64,000 nucleotides of DNA from Volvariella volvacea V23 (Eukaryota; Basidiomycota; Agaricomycetes; Agaricales; Pluteaceae): contig KB722754.1 of the NCBI GenBank assembly GCA_000349905.1, positions 62,001 through 126,000 of the forward strand, written 5' to 3'. Below the pieces are notes generated by a model that had not been told where the DNA came from, did not search any database, and saw only the letters and a list, made by a program, of their open reading frames with translations. Shown here one piece after another: positions 52,628 through 63,960 of this stretch (position 1 is the stretch's first letter; every line of letters starts with the position of its first letter). Made by a program: the position numbers and the translations under genes.

Positions 52628-54357
52628 ATGGACAAGTCCCTCGATGAAGTTCGTCGCTCGTCTTTGTCATGCTCAAACTCCTGGCCCTTCGGATAGAGAT
52701 TTCTTACTGGTCACCTCAAACTTTTCTTTTTTCTCCCACCTATCCTCCATGGCACCCTTTTTTCGTGTGTCTTAATCGTACAGATCATCACCGCCAACAA
52801 GGCTGTTCGCCAGAAGCGCGGTTCGACTCGCAGGCACAGCGCCGGCGGAGCTGCACGCGCACAAGTCTTGGGTAACCCTACCACAAGTCCCGCACAACGT
52901 GCTAGAGTTGCTGCGACCAACACCTCCACCAAAGCTGCTGCGGCTGCAGTTGCTGCTCAACCCGCCACCCAGCAACCAGCTGATAAAATCATTGTCTCGA
53001 ACTTGCCAGTTGATGTGAACGAAGCTCAGATCAAGGTTCGTTGCTAGGCGTCTTTTGCTCGCTTTCTCGCGTGTGCTGACCGTATACCCCAGGAATTGTT
53101 CCACTCGACAATCGGACCTCTCCGTGATGTTACCCTACACTACGACGCTTCAGGCCGTTCCAAGGGTGTCGCCTCTGTCCACTTCCAAAGAAGGGGCGAT
53201 GGTAACCGGGCATATCAATCGTACAACAATCGACTCGTCGACGGAAGTTAGTATCGCAATCTCCTTCACTCTTATCGTCTATCTCCCCCCTCCCTTCACA
53301 ACCCCTCCCTCTACCCCGTCGGGCGTACCTCATGGTATTACCGGCGGTCGTTTGCTTACACCACAAGGCCGGTATGACTTTCAGTGGAAGACCAGCTCCC
53401 TGTCTCTGTTTCGCTAGTGGATGATTTGACGGGCGCTTTTGAAGCCCGCTGGGAGAGACTCGACGGGGCTTCGGCCCCTGGGTTTTCACGTCGGGATGCT
53501 ACTTCTAGTGCATCATCAACAGCATGGCTGTATGAGGTCGTCGAGGCCTGATCACCCTCGATGATTGCGACGCCTGCGACGACGGAGAATGACGAGGTAT
53601 AATCTTGTATATGCTCATTGCGCTCCCGGTATGATACGCGACCACGAGCGTTGGAAGTTATGTCGTGTTGAGGAAGATGTTGAGATGTTGGCCGTCTGCG
53701 TGATCCTTCCAGTGGTTCCTCGGGATTACGCTGGCGGATTCAAGCTGGTCGATATCGAAGATTGTCTTCAAGCATGCAGCAAACAGAGACATAGCAAGGC
53801 TTTCTTGCCGGTAACGAATGTAGACCCTGACTGTCCAAGTTCTGCCCGTACTCTTACTACGTTTTGCATGCTCTCTCACTCTCGCCTTTGTGAACAATCG
53901 GCTAACCAATCCGCTCTTCCTCTCCGCCCCTCCGCCATACCCTTTAATCTATCAACCGCCTTTTCCCTCATCCAGAGAGCCCCATGAAGATTGAAATCGT
54001 TGTCGACCCCGCCCGCCCCGCACCTTTGTCCCTCGCTGCAAGAGTGGCCCCTGCACCTGCAGTTGTTGCTGCTGCCTCTGGAAACCCCACAAGGTTGGTC
54101 TGACTCGGTCATCGGAGCGCGAACGATGGTACTTATTCCTCCAAGAAGGGCTGCGCCAGGCACTCGAGGACGACGTGGTAGAGGACGAGGTGGTGCACGC
54201 AGACTTGGTGAACGACCAACCAAGAGTGTTGCCGACTTGGATGCCGAGATGGAGGTAAGTAATGTTGTTCCAATGTTGGAACCTGCTATTGATGCGCCGT
54301 TCTAGGATTATACGTCCGCTAACCAACCCGCTGCTGCCGCTACTACCACAGCCTGAA
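52628..54357 (+). CDS. YRA1: mRNA export adaptor Yra1/ALY (REF) family
   Basis: RNA-binding adaptor linking mRNPs to the Mex67 export receptor. Exons 52628-52648, 52784-53035, 53093-53246, 53976-54093, 54146-54254 and 54307-54357 sum to 235 codons. Features: N-terminal REF box DKSLDEIITANK, a basic Ala-rich linker, RRM at about 77-153 (KIIVSNLPVDVNEAQIKELF for RNP2, GRSKGVASVHF for RNP1), a MKIEIVVDP strand, an RG-rich stretch (GTRGRRGRGRGGARR) and the C-terminal REF box KSVADLDAEMEDY. Intron 3 (53247-53975) is 729 nt, about ten times longer than others here; reading through it stops at once after DGS. The first two introns have GTTCGT donors. Confidence 0.94.
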
Positions 54358-54978
54358 GAATGGAGGTTGGATGACGCTTTCTCTGTGGTGTTAGTGACGG
54401 GTTTGGATGAACGCTCTCTTGTTGTCCGCTTTACTTTGTGCATAATAATACTTTTCTTATTGTACTCGATTTGATTATTCTTACTTGGTCTTAACATGTG
54501 TGCAATGAAATCCACACCCACCAATCGCAACGCCCGATCGTAAGCCCCAATGCCCTTATTGTTACGCGAAAAGCCGCCGCTCTCATAAACTCACGCCAAA
54601 CTCGCAAATCAGCGATCGATTCCCCCCTCGCACCCTGAGCATCCGATTCTGATCCCTTCCTCCTCGCTCTCGCTCTCATAGCTCATAAATCTAGCCTTAA
54701 ACCACGTCGTTCGTTGGTGTGTCGAGTGTGTGCGCAACGTCAGAAGACCGGATATTAGTGGGGGTTATTAATATTGTTATTGATATATTGGTTTATTGGT
54801 GAGTGAGGGTGGGGGTGGGATGGGACTTGGGGCCCTATATAAGCCCAGTGCTAACTCTGGCTTTGGATCGTCAACCACCAGTTGAGATTCGTGTCGCCCC
54901 ACGAACTAGACTGTTCACTCTCCATCAAGGACAAGACGAAAGACAAGACAGCACAGCTATACAGCTTGACTCGCGATC
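54358..54978. promoter_or_regulatory. spacer with TATA-like element upstream of the transferase gene
   Basis: 621 nt containing YRA1 3' UTR and the next promoter. TATATAAG at 54836-54843, 136 nt before the ATG at 54979, is a plausible TATA element. Confidence 0.5.
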
Positions 54979-57020
54979 ATGTCGACACCACCACAAGCTC
55001 AGGGCTCGTCGTCGTCGCCTCCTCCCGTGCCCATCGTGGCACCCGGAGCTGCGTCTGCTGTCGGGGCTGGTGGTGCCAGTGCTACAGCGCCCACCGCAGG
55101 CGGCTCTCCTACGGCTGTGCCGCCTAGAACGCCTCCGGCGCCGCTGCTGTACAGGGACAGACCGGAATGGGCGGATGTGACGCCGCTGGAGCAGTACGAG
55201 GGTATGGACCCTCTGGCTCCCATTTTTTATAGCGAGGAATGTGAGTTGTTGGGCCGTTTTTGTCTCAGTTTCGTTTTTGCTTTTCACGGTCCCTCCCCCT
55301 CGATTTCTTTTTCGTGCCTTTGCTCGGACTACAAGGAATGAACTGACGGACGAGTTTTTTCATTGGTTAATAGATCGAGATGCTACGGATTATTTCAGAG
55401 GGATTGTCAAGATCGGCGAGAAGAGCGAAAGGGTTTTAGATCTAACGGAGACGATAATGAGGCTCAACTCTGCCCACTATTCCGCTTGGTATGTCCGTCT
55501 CGTCGCATGTGCGCCATAATCTTCCGTTCACCACTTTTCCCTCCCGTATCCCCCGTATCTATGTTTTTACCTATGAAGGCAATACCGTTATGATACACTC
55601 ATTGCCATCAACGCGCCGCTCGACAAAGAACTCAAGCTAATGAACGAACTATGCGTCAAGTATCTCAAGACCTATCAAGTCTGGCACCACCGCCGTCTCC
55701 TCCTGACCGCCATCCGTCCCCTCGCCCCCACCTCTGCTCCTACTACCACCTCCGGTTCCTCTCCATCCTTATACACCACTCCTCCATCCACCACTCCTCC
55801 ACCCTCCTCTCCACCCCCTTCCTCTCCCACAGCCAAAAGCAAACATGACATCTCCTTCTCCCCACAAACAGAGCTGGAGTTCATCTCCCGCGTGCTGCAG
55901 CTCGACACGAAGAACTACCACACGTGGTCCTACCGCCAGTGGGTCCTCTCGTACTTTGACGAGGCGGAGCTGTGGCGGTGGGAGATGGACTATGTGGACG
56001 ACATGTTGGCGGAGGATGTGAGGAACAACTCGGTCTGGCACCATCGGTTCTTTGTCGTCTGGCAGGGTGGCAGGGGCGTGGAGGGCGTAGGTCCGGGCGT
56101 GGGCGTTGGTGTGGGTGTGAGTGTTGGTGTGAAGGGGGAAGAGGAGAGGGAGAGGGTTGTTAGGAGGGAGTTGATGTAAGTATCTGGCTCGTTTCTTCGT
56201 TTCTGGTCTTGTTCTGGTCTTGTTTCGACTTTTGACTGACCCTGACCTGTGGTCTAGATATACAAAGCAGAAAATCGCACTGGCGCCCAACAATCCCTCG
56301 GCGTGGAACTACCTCCGAGGTGTACTCGACCACACGCAGACGCCGTACAAGACGCTTTTGCCTTTTGTCGTTCTCTACGCCGTGCAGCCTGGTTCGGCGC
56401 CAGCTCCTCCAGCGGGCAGCAGCGTGGAAGGAGAGGATGCGGTGGTTGACATTGAGAACCCAGCCCCGTCGGAGGGGGCCGAGTTGCCTTGTACAGCCGC
56501 GCTCGAGTTTTTGGCGGACGTGTATGAAAAGGCGTGTGTGAGCGTCTTGGAGGGTGCGGTGGAGACGGTGGAGGGAGAGAGTGCAACTGTCGAGGGTACG
56601 GGTAAAGGCAGGAAGGAGATTGCGAAAGAGCAGATTGATAAAGCCGTAGAGGTATGTGTGCGTGCGTGTGTGTATCTTGGGATAAAGGAACTGATTGTTG
56701 CGGGGGGTGTAGATTTGGCAGTCGCTTGGGGGTCGGTATGATACGATTAGGAAGAAGTGAGTGTGGTTCTTTTTTGACTGCTTTGTTTCATTTCGTTGCG
56801 GTCGATTGTTGGAGTGCTGGGCTTTTGCCTGCCGCGGAAACAAACGCGCTGCCCTAATCGTCTTTGGCATTCGTCGTCTGCGCTTTTGTGCATTGTTCGC
56901 CGCATTTGTTCACTCATACGCACCATTTCACGGAGCTAACCCCACCTTGCGATCGCACATAGTTACTGGAACTTTAGAATCAAAACCGCCCGACAAAGGC
57001 TCGCCGCTACCGCGCTCTAA
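54979..57020 (+). CDS. RAM2: protein farnesyl/geranylgeranyltransferase type I alpha subunit
   Basis: Shared alpha subunit of the two CaaX prenyltransferases, which attach isoprenoids to Ras, Rho and, in fungi, lipopeptide pheromones. Exons 54979-55240, 55374-55488, 55579-56175, 56258-56651, 56713-56756 and 56963-57020 sum to 490 codons. Prenyltransferase alpha repeats are visible: NSAHYSAWQYRYDTL, YQVWHHRRLLL, NYHTWSYRQWVLSYF, NNSVWHHRFFVVW and NPSAWNYLRGVL, each with the W..R/L signature. The N-terminal 75 residues are Ala/Pro-rich, and two insertions are unusual: a Thr/Ser/Pro-rich loop between repeats 2 and 3, and a Gly/Val repeat (VGVGVGVSVGV) after repeat 4. The C-terminus YWNFRIKTARQRL is reached through a 206-nt intron. 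Confidence 0.95.
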
Positions 57021-57805
57021 TTCCGGGCTGGCTCACGAGACAAATGCAGGTTGAGAGAGCGTCAGGCCTGGGGTTGATGAGAATGGGAGGACAATGGGAA
57101 ATCTGGATCTCGAGGTCTCAATATCTCCACGTCGGCTTTCGTCTTCTTGGACGTTGGGGGATGGTACTTTCTTGAACGAATGAACGAATGTATTGGTTTT
57201 GTCTCTGTAGGAGTGTCTATGCAACTGCATCGTCTCGGTCGATTCCTTTGTCATCGTGCACCCGCTATACACTGGCGTTTGCGCTGCATTATGCACACTA
57301 GGCAGGGTCGGGCGTAGCCTCACATCTCAGCGGGGACTTGATGCATGCCGACATGCCTTGCTTTGTCTTTCGTTTCTGGAAACGCATCGTAAATTTTGGT
57401 TCCGCGGACCTGGAAAACGCCTACCGCCGGGGAAGAGATGACTGGAAATGACGGTGCGATGGGCTTCCTTGATGCTGCATCTCTCTTTTGCCTCACTTGG
57501 GGAATAAAGGAGACTCGTGATCGTGATCGAGCAAGCACCCTCTGGGCCGAGGAGGGCTGTGATGTTGATCTTGTTTTCGCGACGTTGCATTGTCAGCGCT
57601 AGGTTGAGTTTAATTTACGGTGCACGAAAAAGGCGTGGGGTGGAGCCTGACCGGGTGCTCATTTTGCCCGAATTTTCGTGGATTTCCGATGGGGTGTACC
57701 GTCGAAGAAGCGCCTGGAGTTGAATTCTAGTGGATTGGTTGGGGGCTGCAGCGAAAATTACCCAAAGAGGTATAAAACGGAATGGTGAAGTAATACCAAT
57801 CAAGC

Positions 57806-57877
57806 GTGGACCCACAATTGGGCTGTCAGATTAGCTTATTCAAGCAAAAAAGTTGGATTGGTGGACCCACAATCGGG
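57806..57877. promoter_or_regulatory. duplicated 17-nt element GTGGACCCACAATYGGG
   Basis: Two direct copies, 57806-57822 and 57861-57877, differ at one position and start 55 nt apart. Each contains the inverted half-sites GTGG and CCAC separated by two bases. They lie 171-243 nt upstream of the Clp1-like start codon, a typical place for a transcription-factor site. Confidence 0.5.
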
Positions 57878-58004
57878 GGAAATTACCGGAAGAGGAAATT
57901 TGCGTGCATGCAGGGGCTTAATAAGGCAAGCACATGGGGGTGGTGATTGGTATTGAGACGACAAAAGGGGAATCCAACTCTCGATTTGCATTGTCCCGAG
58001 CTGA

Positions 58005-58011
58005 TATATAA
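58005..58011 (+). promoter_or_regulatory. TATA-like element of the Clp1-like gene
   Basis: TATATAA, 38 nt upstream of the chosen ATG at 58049. The short distance implies a short leader, or that transcription starts just before the ATG. Confidence 0.45.
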
Positions 58012-58048
58012 CCCTATCCCTAGCCCCGACCCCCACAAAACACTGTCC

Positions 58049-59194
58049 ATGATCTCCCGCTCCCAGAACAAGCCGCCCTCCCCTCGCAAGCCCAGGTCTG
58101 CCCCCTCGTCCATGGTCCGCCGCATCAAGAGCAAGTCCCAGGCGAGGAGGACTGGCGGCATCCTCACCGTCAGGAATAGCAACGTTCCTGCCGCCGCGCC
58201 TGCGTCCCCAAAGTCGCGGGTCAAGGCCTCCTCCACCGCCCCGAAAGCTGTGCGCAAGGCCGAGCCCAAGCAGCCGCCCAAGCCGGAGCCCACCCGCATC
58301 CGTCTGCCCCGCACACTGCCCAGGCCCGTCCTGCCCACCGTCAGCCCCGCGGCCATCGAGAGTGCCTACCCCGACCTGAGGGGCATCACGGCCGCATACA
58401 TCCGCGAGAGTCTGCCTATAGCTGGCTCGCAGTGCGTGCTCCCCTTTGTTGCCCGCCAACCTGTTTGCTGACCCAACCGTTTTAGAATGCTTGCAGCGGC
58501 AGCCAACCTCAAGGCGCGTCCGATGACATCAGCTCTCCCCCGAGAACTCGAGATCGTCATGAACGACATCGTAGCGACGTCCTGTCCCACGCACATGTTT
58601 GCCATCCACGGCCCCGCCCCGGGCCCCTCCGCCTCGCAACCCAAACGAAAAGTGACGCTCTTCGCGGCACACCACATCGTCTTTGCCGCCAACTGCGCAA
58701 ACATGCCCGTCCTCCACCTCGCTCCCCCCGTCTTCTCGTACTCCGGCTCCGGCTCAGAATCCGACTCAGACTCGGGCTTGGAGTCCGAGTCGGAATCATC
58801 GTCCGCGTCCTCCAGGGCGGAGCTGACCATGAAGATCCCCGTCGTCCCGCTCTGCGTCCCCTCACCCGAAACCTTCCCGCTCCTCCAAGCTTATCTGTAC
58901 ACCAAACAGCCTCAGCACCTGCTTTCCGGTCTGCGCCCGCCGTTGACGGCACCCGAGTGCGTGTCGCCGTCTGAAACGGTGTCTCCGACGGCGTCGCCGC
59001 CGATGGACCCGACTGCGCTCGCGGTGTTGATGAAGCAGGCGATGCTGGTGCATGGTATTTGGCGGAACGCGTGTGCGCTCGGGGTGGTGGACGATGTGTT
59101 TTGGAGCACGGTTGAGAAGGTGTGGGAGGGGATTATGGAGAAGCTCGAGCGTGGTGTTGGGCTCGAGCGTGTTGTTCCGCCTGTCCGATCGTAA
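58049..59194 (+). CDS. Clp1-like protein (clamp/dikaryon development factor)
   Basis: Resembles the basidiomycete Clp1 (clampless1) family, needed for clamp formation and dikaryotic growth in Coprinopsis and for in-plant proliferation in Ustilago. Exons 58049-58431 and 58486-59194 give 363 residues. A basic, Pro/Ser-rich N-terminus is followed by IESAYPDLRGITAAYIRES, a central FAAHHIVFAANCANMP, an acidic Ser/Glu/Asp repeat of about 30 residues, and VVPLCVPSPETFPLLQAYLY, the segment I associate with the family, then HGIWRNACALGVVDDVFW. No enzymatic motif is seen. The ATG at 58049 follows a TATA box by 38 nt; a longer frame upstream would require a non-ATG start. Identification is from memory of the family and is less sure than for the neighbours. 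Confidence 0.65.
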
Positions 59195-62084
59195 GGACGT
59201 GGGGAAGGAGAAGTTGTGGAGAATCAGGAGACGTAGGAAGATGAGAAGACGCGAAGATGTCGAGACGTCGAAGACCGTGTCCAACTGACAGAAGCTACAA
59301 GACATCGAATCTGACCAAAGAAGACAAGACTGCTATGCGATTCCAAGGCCCAAACCTGCAAGATAAAATCACCATCTGACGGTTCCTATATGCCTCTAAC
59401 CTATCGACTTTTATGCCTTTTCTCTCCCCTCTTTTTTTCTCATCAACTCTGGCTCTCGCTCCAGCTCGAGTTGTCCATATATGCGCGGTCTTTGTACAAT
59501 TCTATGCCCTCTTTCTCACTTTCTCCCTATGCACCCCATCTCGAGACTACCCCGTACGACTTTTTGGAAACCCTCATCGCGTTCATCAAGAAAAACTTTA
59601 TTCAACCTCTGGCTATATACTCCGTTTTATCGACTTTGTACATCCTACCTCCTACCATCTAGCACCAACACCGAAAACAACCGTAGCATATCCGGTCTTC
59701 TTGTCTCGTCTCGTCTTCGTTCTCATCCACGCCTTGCGCGTACCATCTCTGCCCCTTGCTCCTTACCACTCACCACCACGCCTCAGCTTAGCGTCACCCC
59801 TAGCTCTGGGATTCATTCACCAGAATTCTTGGATTCGGTTTTCTTTTAGTCTATTTAATAATATTTATCTACTATTCGTTCGAAGATATAGTACTAGTAC
59901 CATCAACTAGGAACTTGTATAGACGCTTTTTGTGTACACTCGGGATTCAGTTTGGAAATGGACCGATTGCGAATGCAAACTTTCTCGGGTTCTGAGGCGC
60001 GTCGTGTGTGTGCTGGGCAAAGTTAAAGTTCAAGGGTATGATATCATCACATCAGCCACTGGCAGTGGCGTCTATCTCGTTATCGTTATCACAAACTGGT
60101 GCCTTTTTTTCCAAATGCGTTGGAAATTGCGTGGCTGGCATCATGACGTGCCGGAGTGCTGGTGTTGACGCTGACCTGAGCCTGCTTGCCATGGCCCTAC
60201 TACATGCTACGTATAAAATTTGAAAGGCAACGCCAAACGGGATAAGACTGAGAACAATGTCCGAGTTCCAATCAGATTTTCAAAGAGTTGCCATTCGAGA
60301 TCAGGGCCCACCGCGTTTCCTCTTGCTAGGTGCTCTGCCAGCACGGTCTGGGGGGCTATCCCACTCGTGCACACACACCCCTCGAGCTCATTGTCCGTCC
60401 AGAACCGTACGCACAGTCTCCCGTCTTATGTCCATCGCGCATTGTTGCGTCAGAAAGAGCAACGCCAAATGGGATGGACACGGTGCATCACGATACGGGC
60501 GTGGTGCATGATGCACGATGGCCCGGCGGGCTAGCTATAGCAAGTCCCAAGATGGATTGGCATTGGCATTAGTCGACGTCATCTGGGCCGGGGTTGGGCT
60601 TTATGGATCTCTAGAGCCTGATCTGCCACGTCTGGGGAAATTCAATGACCTTATACTCGCGGACAATGTGCTTTTCCTTTTTCTTCTTCTTTTCCCGAGT
60701 CCAGGTTCAACTAAAAGGGAGTTTGCGGGAATACCTCACTGGAGCTGATAGGGTTGCTTCATGACAAGCTTTGAGGGCACATGATTTGCCTATGCACGGT
60801 GGGTGGAGTTTGCGCTTGCCGCACGGGATCTAATGACACCAGACGTGCGGTACCACGCTTACCGGACCCGGTATCGCGATTGAACAGGGACAGGGACAGC
60901 AGCATTGACAATAACTTGTGTGCTTGGATGGCCGAAAAGCATCGGGGTTCTGGAGAACCAGGTGCTTGCATCTGAACCGTCCTTTTGCCAAAATCCACCA
61001 GCACAGAGAGCTCGCGAACTGGACCCGACCTGAGCGGTGCCGGCAGCGTGACCTGGTTCTCTCCGTATGCCTCGGGATGAAACTAAACGAGGTAGGCCTT
61101 GTTGCCAGTGGGTGGGAGCCCATAGTTGGCGAACAATGGGGTGATGTGTACGAGGTCGGGTGCTAGGGCCGTTTTGAGATGCCCATGATGCACGATGCAC
61201 TCACATGATGATGGTATGTGCTGGCTGGCCCAGATTTGAGGACAAGGATGGAATCGTCCTTTAAGGAGAAGCTGGGTTTGGGATTTAGCTTGGCTTGGAT
61301 TCGGCTTGAGGTTCGTCCCGTTGGGCTCCTCGTTGCTAAGATGTGGAAGGACAAGTGATTGTTGTGGATTTAATCCAAGTTGGTTAACAAAGACCATACG
61401 AGGAGTAGAACAAGGTGTTTGCACGTACACGTGAGAGGTCGATTGTCTCTGCAAAGCGAGTGCTGATGAGGGACGCGCAGTGCAGGATCGCAGATGGTAG
61501 AGGCGCAAAAAAGCTCGTGAGCTCAACGTTCCCGCACGCACGATCAAGCCCCTACACCGACGCACGATAGCCCGCAAACTCACCTCGACTTATCCCGATA
61601 TGAATGGTATCCCATCCTGCGAGGCCCATCTCAATACATTTCCTGACACTCTCGAACCCATGCTCATCACCGTGACAGACTTGGACGCACGCACGCGCGA
61701 GAGAGAAGGACGCCAATTGCTGGTGTTGATTCTGCGAGGTTCAAGGGTACATGACGAGGGTTTAAATACAGAGAGGGCTCGAGAGAGAATAGTGGATAAA
61801 GGCATAGGGTGGTGAGTACAACGGAAGTATTTCCATGCCACTGCGCGGTGGCTAACGTATCTCGAGGACGTGTGGGGTGTCAACACCATGTAACGGTAAC
61901 CTGCGTACATCTCCTAATCCCAGTACGGATTCACTGTATCGGTATTCGAAAGTTTGACTAACTACAGGCCCGTCTACGGCAGGATTTTGAATTCCTGTCA
62001 GTCCGTTGCACTTCCTCCCATTGTCGCGGCGCGATATCGATCTTCCTTGGTTTATCCCAGACTCCAACTGGTGACCATGTCTAT
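59195..62084. other. non-coding interval
   Basis: 2.9 kb. The first 700 nt are T/C-rich with many short frames and suit a long 3' UTR. Between 60200 and 62084 I see no recognisable gene; open frames of up to about 165 codons (for example minus strand 61083-61583) lack motifs and overlap others. Confidence 0.45.
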
Positions 62085-63960
62085 CAACTCCATAGTGAGG
62101 ATATAAGAATCCACCAAACCTAAAACTTCCATTCCTGCCTATTTTTCAAAGAAAAAGGTCGAAAATTGCGTAAAATGCGGTTCTATAGAGCACGGACATT
62201 AGCATAACAGTGAGTCACTCTCAGACCGTCTCAGAATCCATCCTACCTTTTTTGATATCGGAATAGAATGCAACTCGGATTGCAAAAGCGATTGTATTCG
62301 CCCAAAATTTGTTTCCACACGTACTCACCCTGCTCGATTCCCCACATGCCAAGCGCATAGTCGACAGCTTGTGTCCGCGCGAGAGCATCGATAAGGTCTG
62401 GTGTCATCTCGACGTTTTCTCGGGGAAGGTGGACCCATAGGAACTTTAAACTTAAGATAGACCCAAGGCCCTTATATTCCATCTCAAGAGCTTTGGTCAA
62501 TAACAGAGTCACTACCTTCTGATCCTCGACCCAGTAGATACCACTTCGTGACGAATCACGTAGGTATTCCGAATAGGATTTGTGATAAAAGTAAACCTCA
62601 GAATCATCTTCACCAGGTACCTGCAGAACTGAGTGAAGGGGCTGCAGCATGAGTCGAATATAACCGCAGTCCTTCTGGAAAATGTGGCTCAGCAGTGATA
62701 CCCGGCGCAAGGTCGATTGCAAAAAAAATGGGAGAGTGTTCATAAAGTCGTACGCCACAATAAACAAGCAAGGAAGGACGAGATCGCCGGGCTCCTTGCT
62801 GCATGCCGCTTCGAGTATAAGGGTGTATAGGCAGTCAAGTGGGGCAAACGCTCTAGCTTGTTGGGAGTCATGGGTTTTGAAAATGGCCTTGAGCCTTTCG
62901 ACAGGATGTCCATCCGTATCCGATAACCAGCGAATCATGGTGAGGGCATATACGAACTGCCCCTTTGTGACGTCGATAATACTGTCAACGGTCCCTTCAG
63001 GAGGCCATTGGTGATTTCCGATAATCTGTCGACGACGTCGATGGATGTCACTGAAACTCGTAGTGAGTATTTATCGCATATCTGCCCGTGACTCTTATGT
63101 TTCCGATAACATAAAATGTGCAAGTCGAAATAATGAGGGTGATCGTTGCCGAGTGCGTCAATTTCGAATTGGATGTGCGATTCCGGGCGACTGGGAATTG
63201 GGACAGCAATTCTCCGATGCAGGCCATTTTGTTGAAATGTGGGGAGGAGACGAAGAAGTCGTTGCTGATGGGAATATGGTTCGCATTCGTCTAAACCGTC
63301 AATGGCGATCAATGACCGTTGAGTGAATTCCGTGTTGAGCAGAGCTTGACACAGAGGTTTGATGATCAGTGAGTCCTATTGAAGCTCAAGCGCTCAATCC
63401 AGGATAGAGAGATCGTTAGTGAGTGTTCGACATACAAGTTCTCCAACCTCTGGGAAAACTTCACAGAGGCGGTGGACGAGGGTTGGTATAAAAGTATTTA
63501 GCGAATTTCGACCGCCATCGCTTCTCCAAAAGGAGAAACTGCCTGTGAGTAAACGAGGGTCTTGCTTGTTCAAATCCTCGCAAACCTTTCGAGAGATGGC
63601 TGACTTCCCCGTTCCAACTGGACTCTTCAGCCAAAGGATATCAGTTTCTGAATCTATGCTGATTGATCAGGGCTCAATATCACCAATGATGGATTTCGTT
63701 GTCTCTTCGTGGCACTTTGGTGCATCATCTTTATCATCGCCGTTGAACATTGCCCGTGTGCAAATGTAAGGAGGGAGTATCTCAAGGACTACGGCTGATA
63801 TAAGTAACAATCATGGTACATCAAAGGGCGTACTTGAAGTAGAGGCAGAACTAGACAACCAAGCGTTGACTTGAATAGGACCATGTTGACTGTCGATGTG
63901 TGAATTTAAAAAGAAATTATTGTCATGTGTAGGATTGTAGTGGTCCGAGTCAGTCAGCCT
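62085..63960 (-). pseudogene. decayed NACHT NTPase, inverted paralogue of the 31806 gene
   Basis: Matches the intact NACHT gene from its N-terminal exon (about 63960-63850) to the last exon (near 62088). Retained blocks include DDAPKCHEET, the P-loop SPVGTGKSAISRKVCED, IAIDGLDECEPYSHQQR, SRPESHIQFEID, and a long C-terminal frame 62243-62938 (GHPVERLKAIFKTHDSQQA, LQPLHSVLQVPGEDD, PRENVEMTPDLIDALAR). Breaks: TGA for Trp at 63667-63669, TGA for Arg at 63394-63396, TAG for Trp at 63376-63378, a one-base deletion near 63138, and TAA codons at 63095-63097 and 63071-63073. The last exon also ends early relative to the intact gene. Not expected to make a functional NTPase, although the C-terminal frame is open for over 200 codons. 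Confidence 0.9.

Larger units (their letters stand above)
57021..58048. other. upstream region of the Clp1-like gene
   Basis: 1028 nt with no gene seen. Holds RAM2 3' UTR and the promoter of the Clp1-like gene, including a repeated 17-nt element and TATA-like motifs listed separately. Confidence 0.5.

Noticed and set aside
53565..53987. 140-codon open frame inside the long YRA1 intron
   Set aside because: No known domain and it runs over the acceptor into exon 4 in another frame; treated as chance, though the intron itself is notable.
58557..58952. Minus-strand open frames opposite the Clp1-like gene
   Set aside because: GC-rich antisense shadows of the acidic Ser/Glu/Asp tract, with no motif.
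61083..61583. Minus-strand frame of 166 codons with a mitochondrial-leader-like start
   Set aside because: No recognised domain follows the basic N-terminus and no continuation exon was found.
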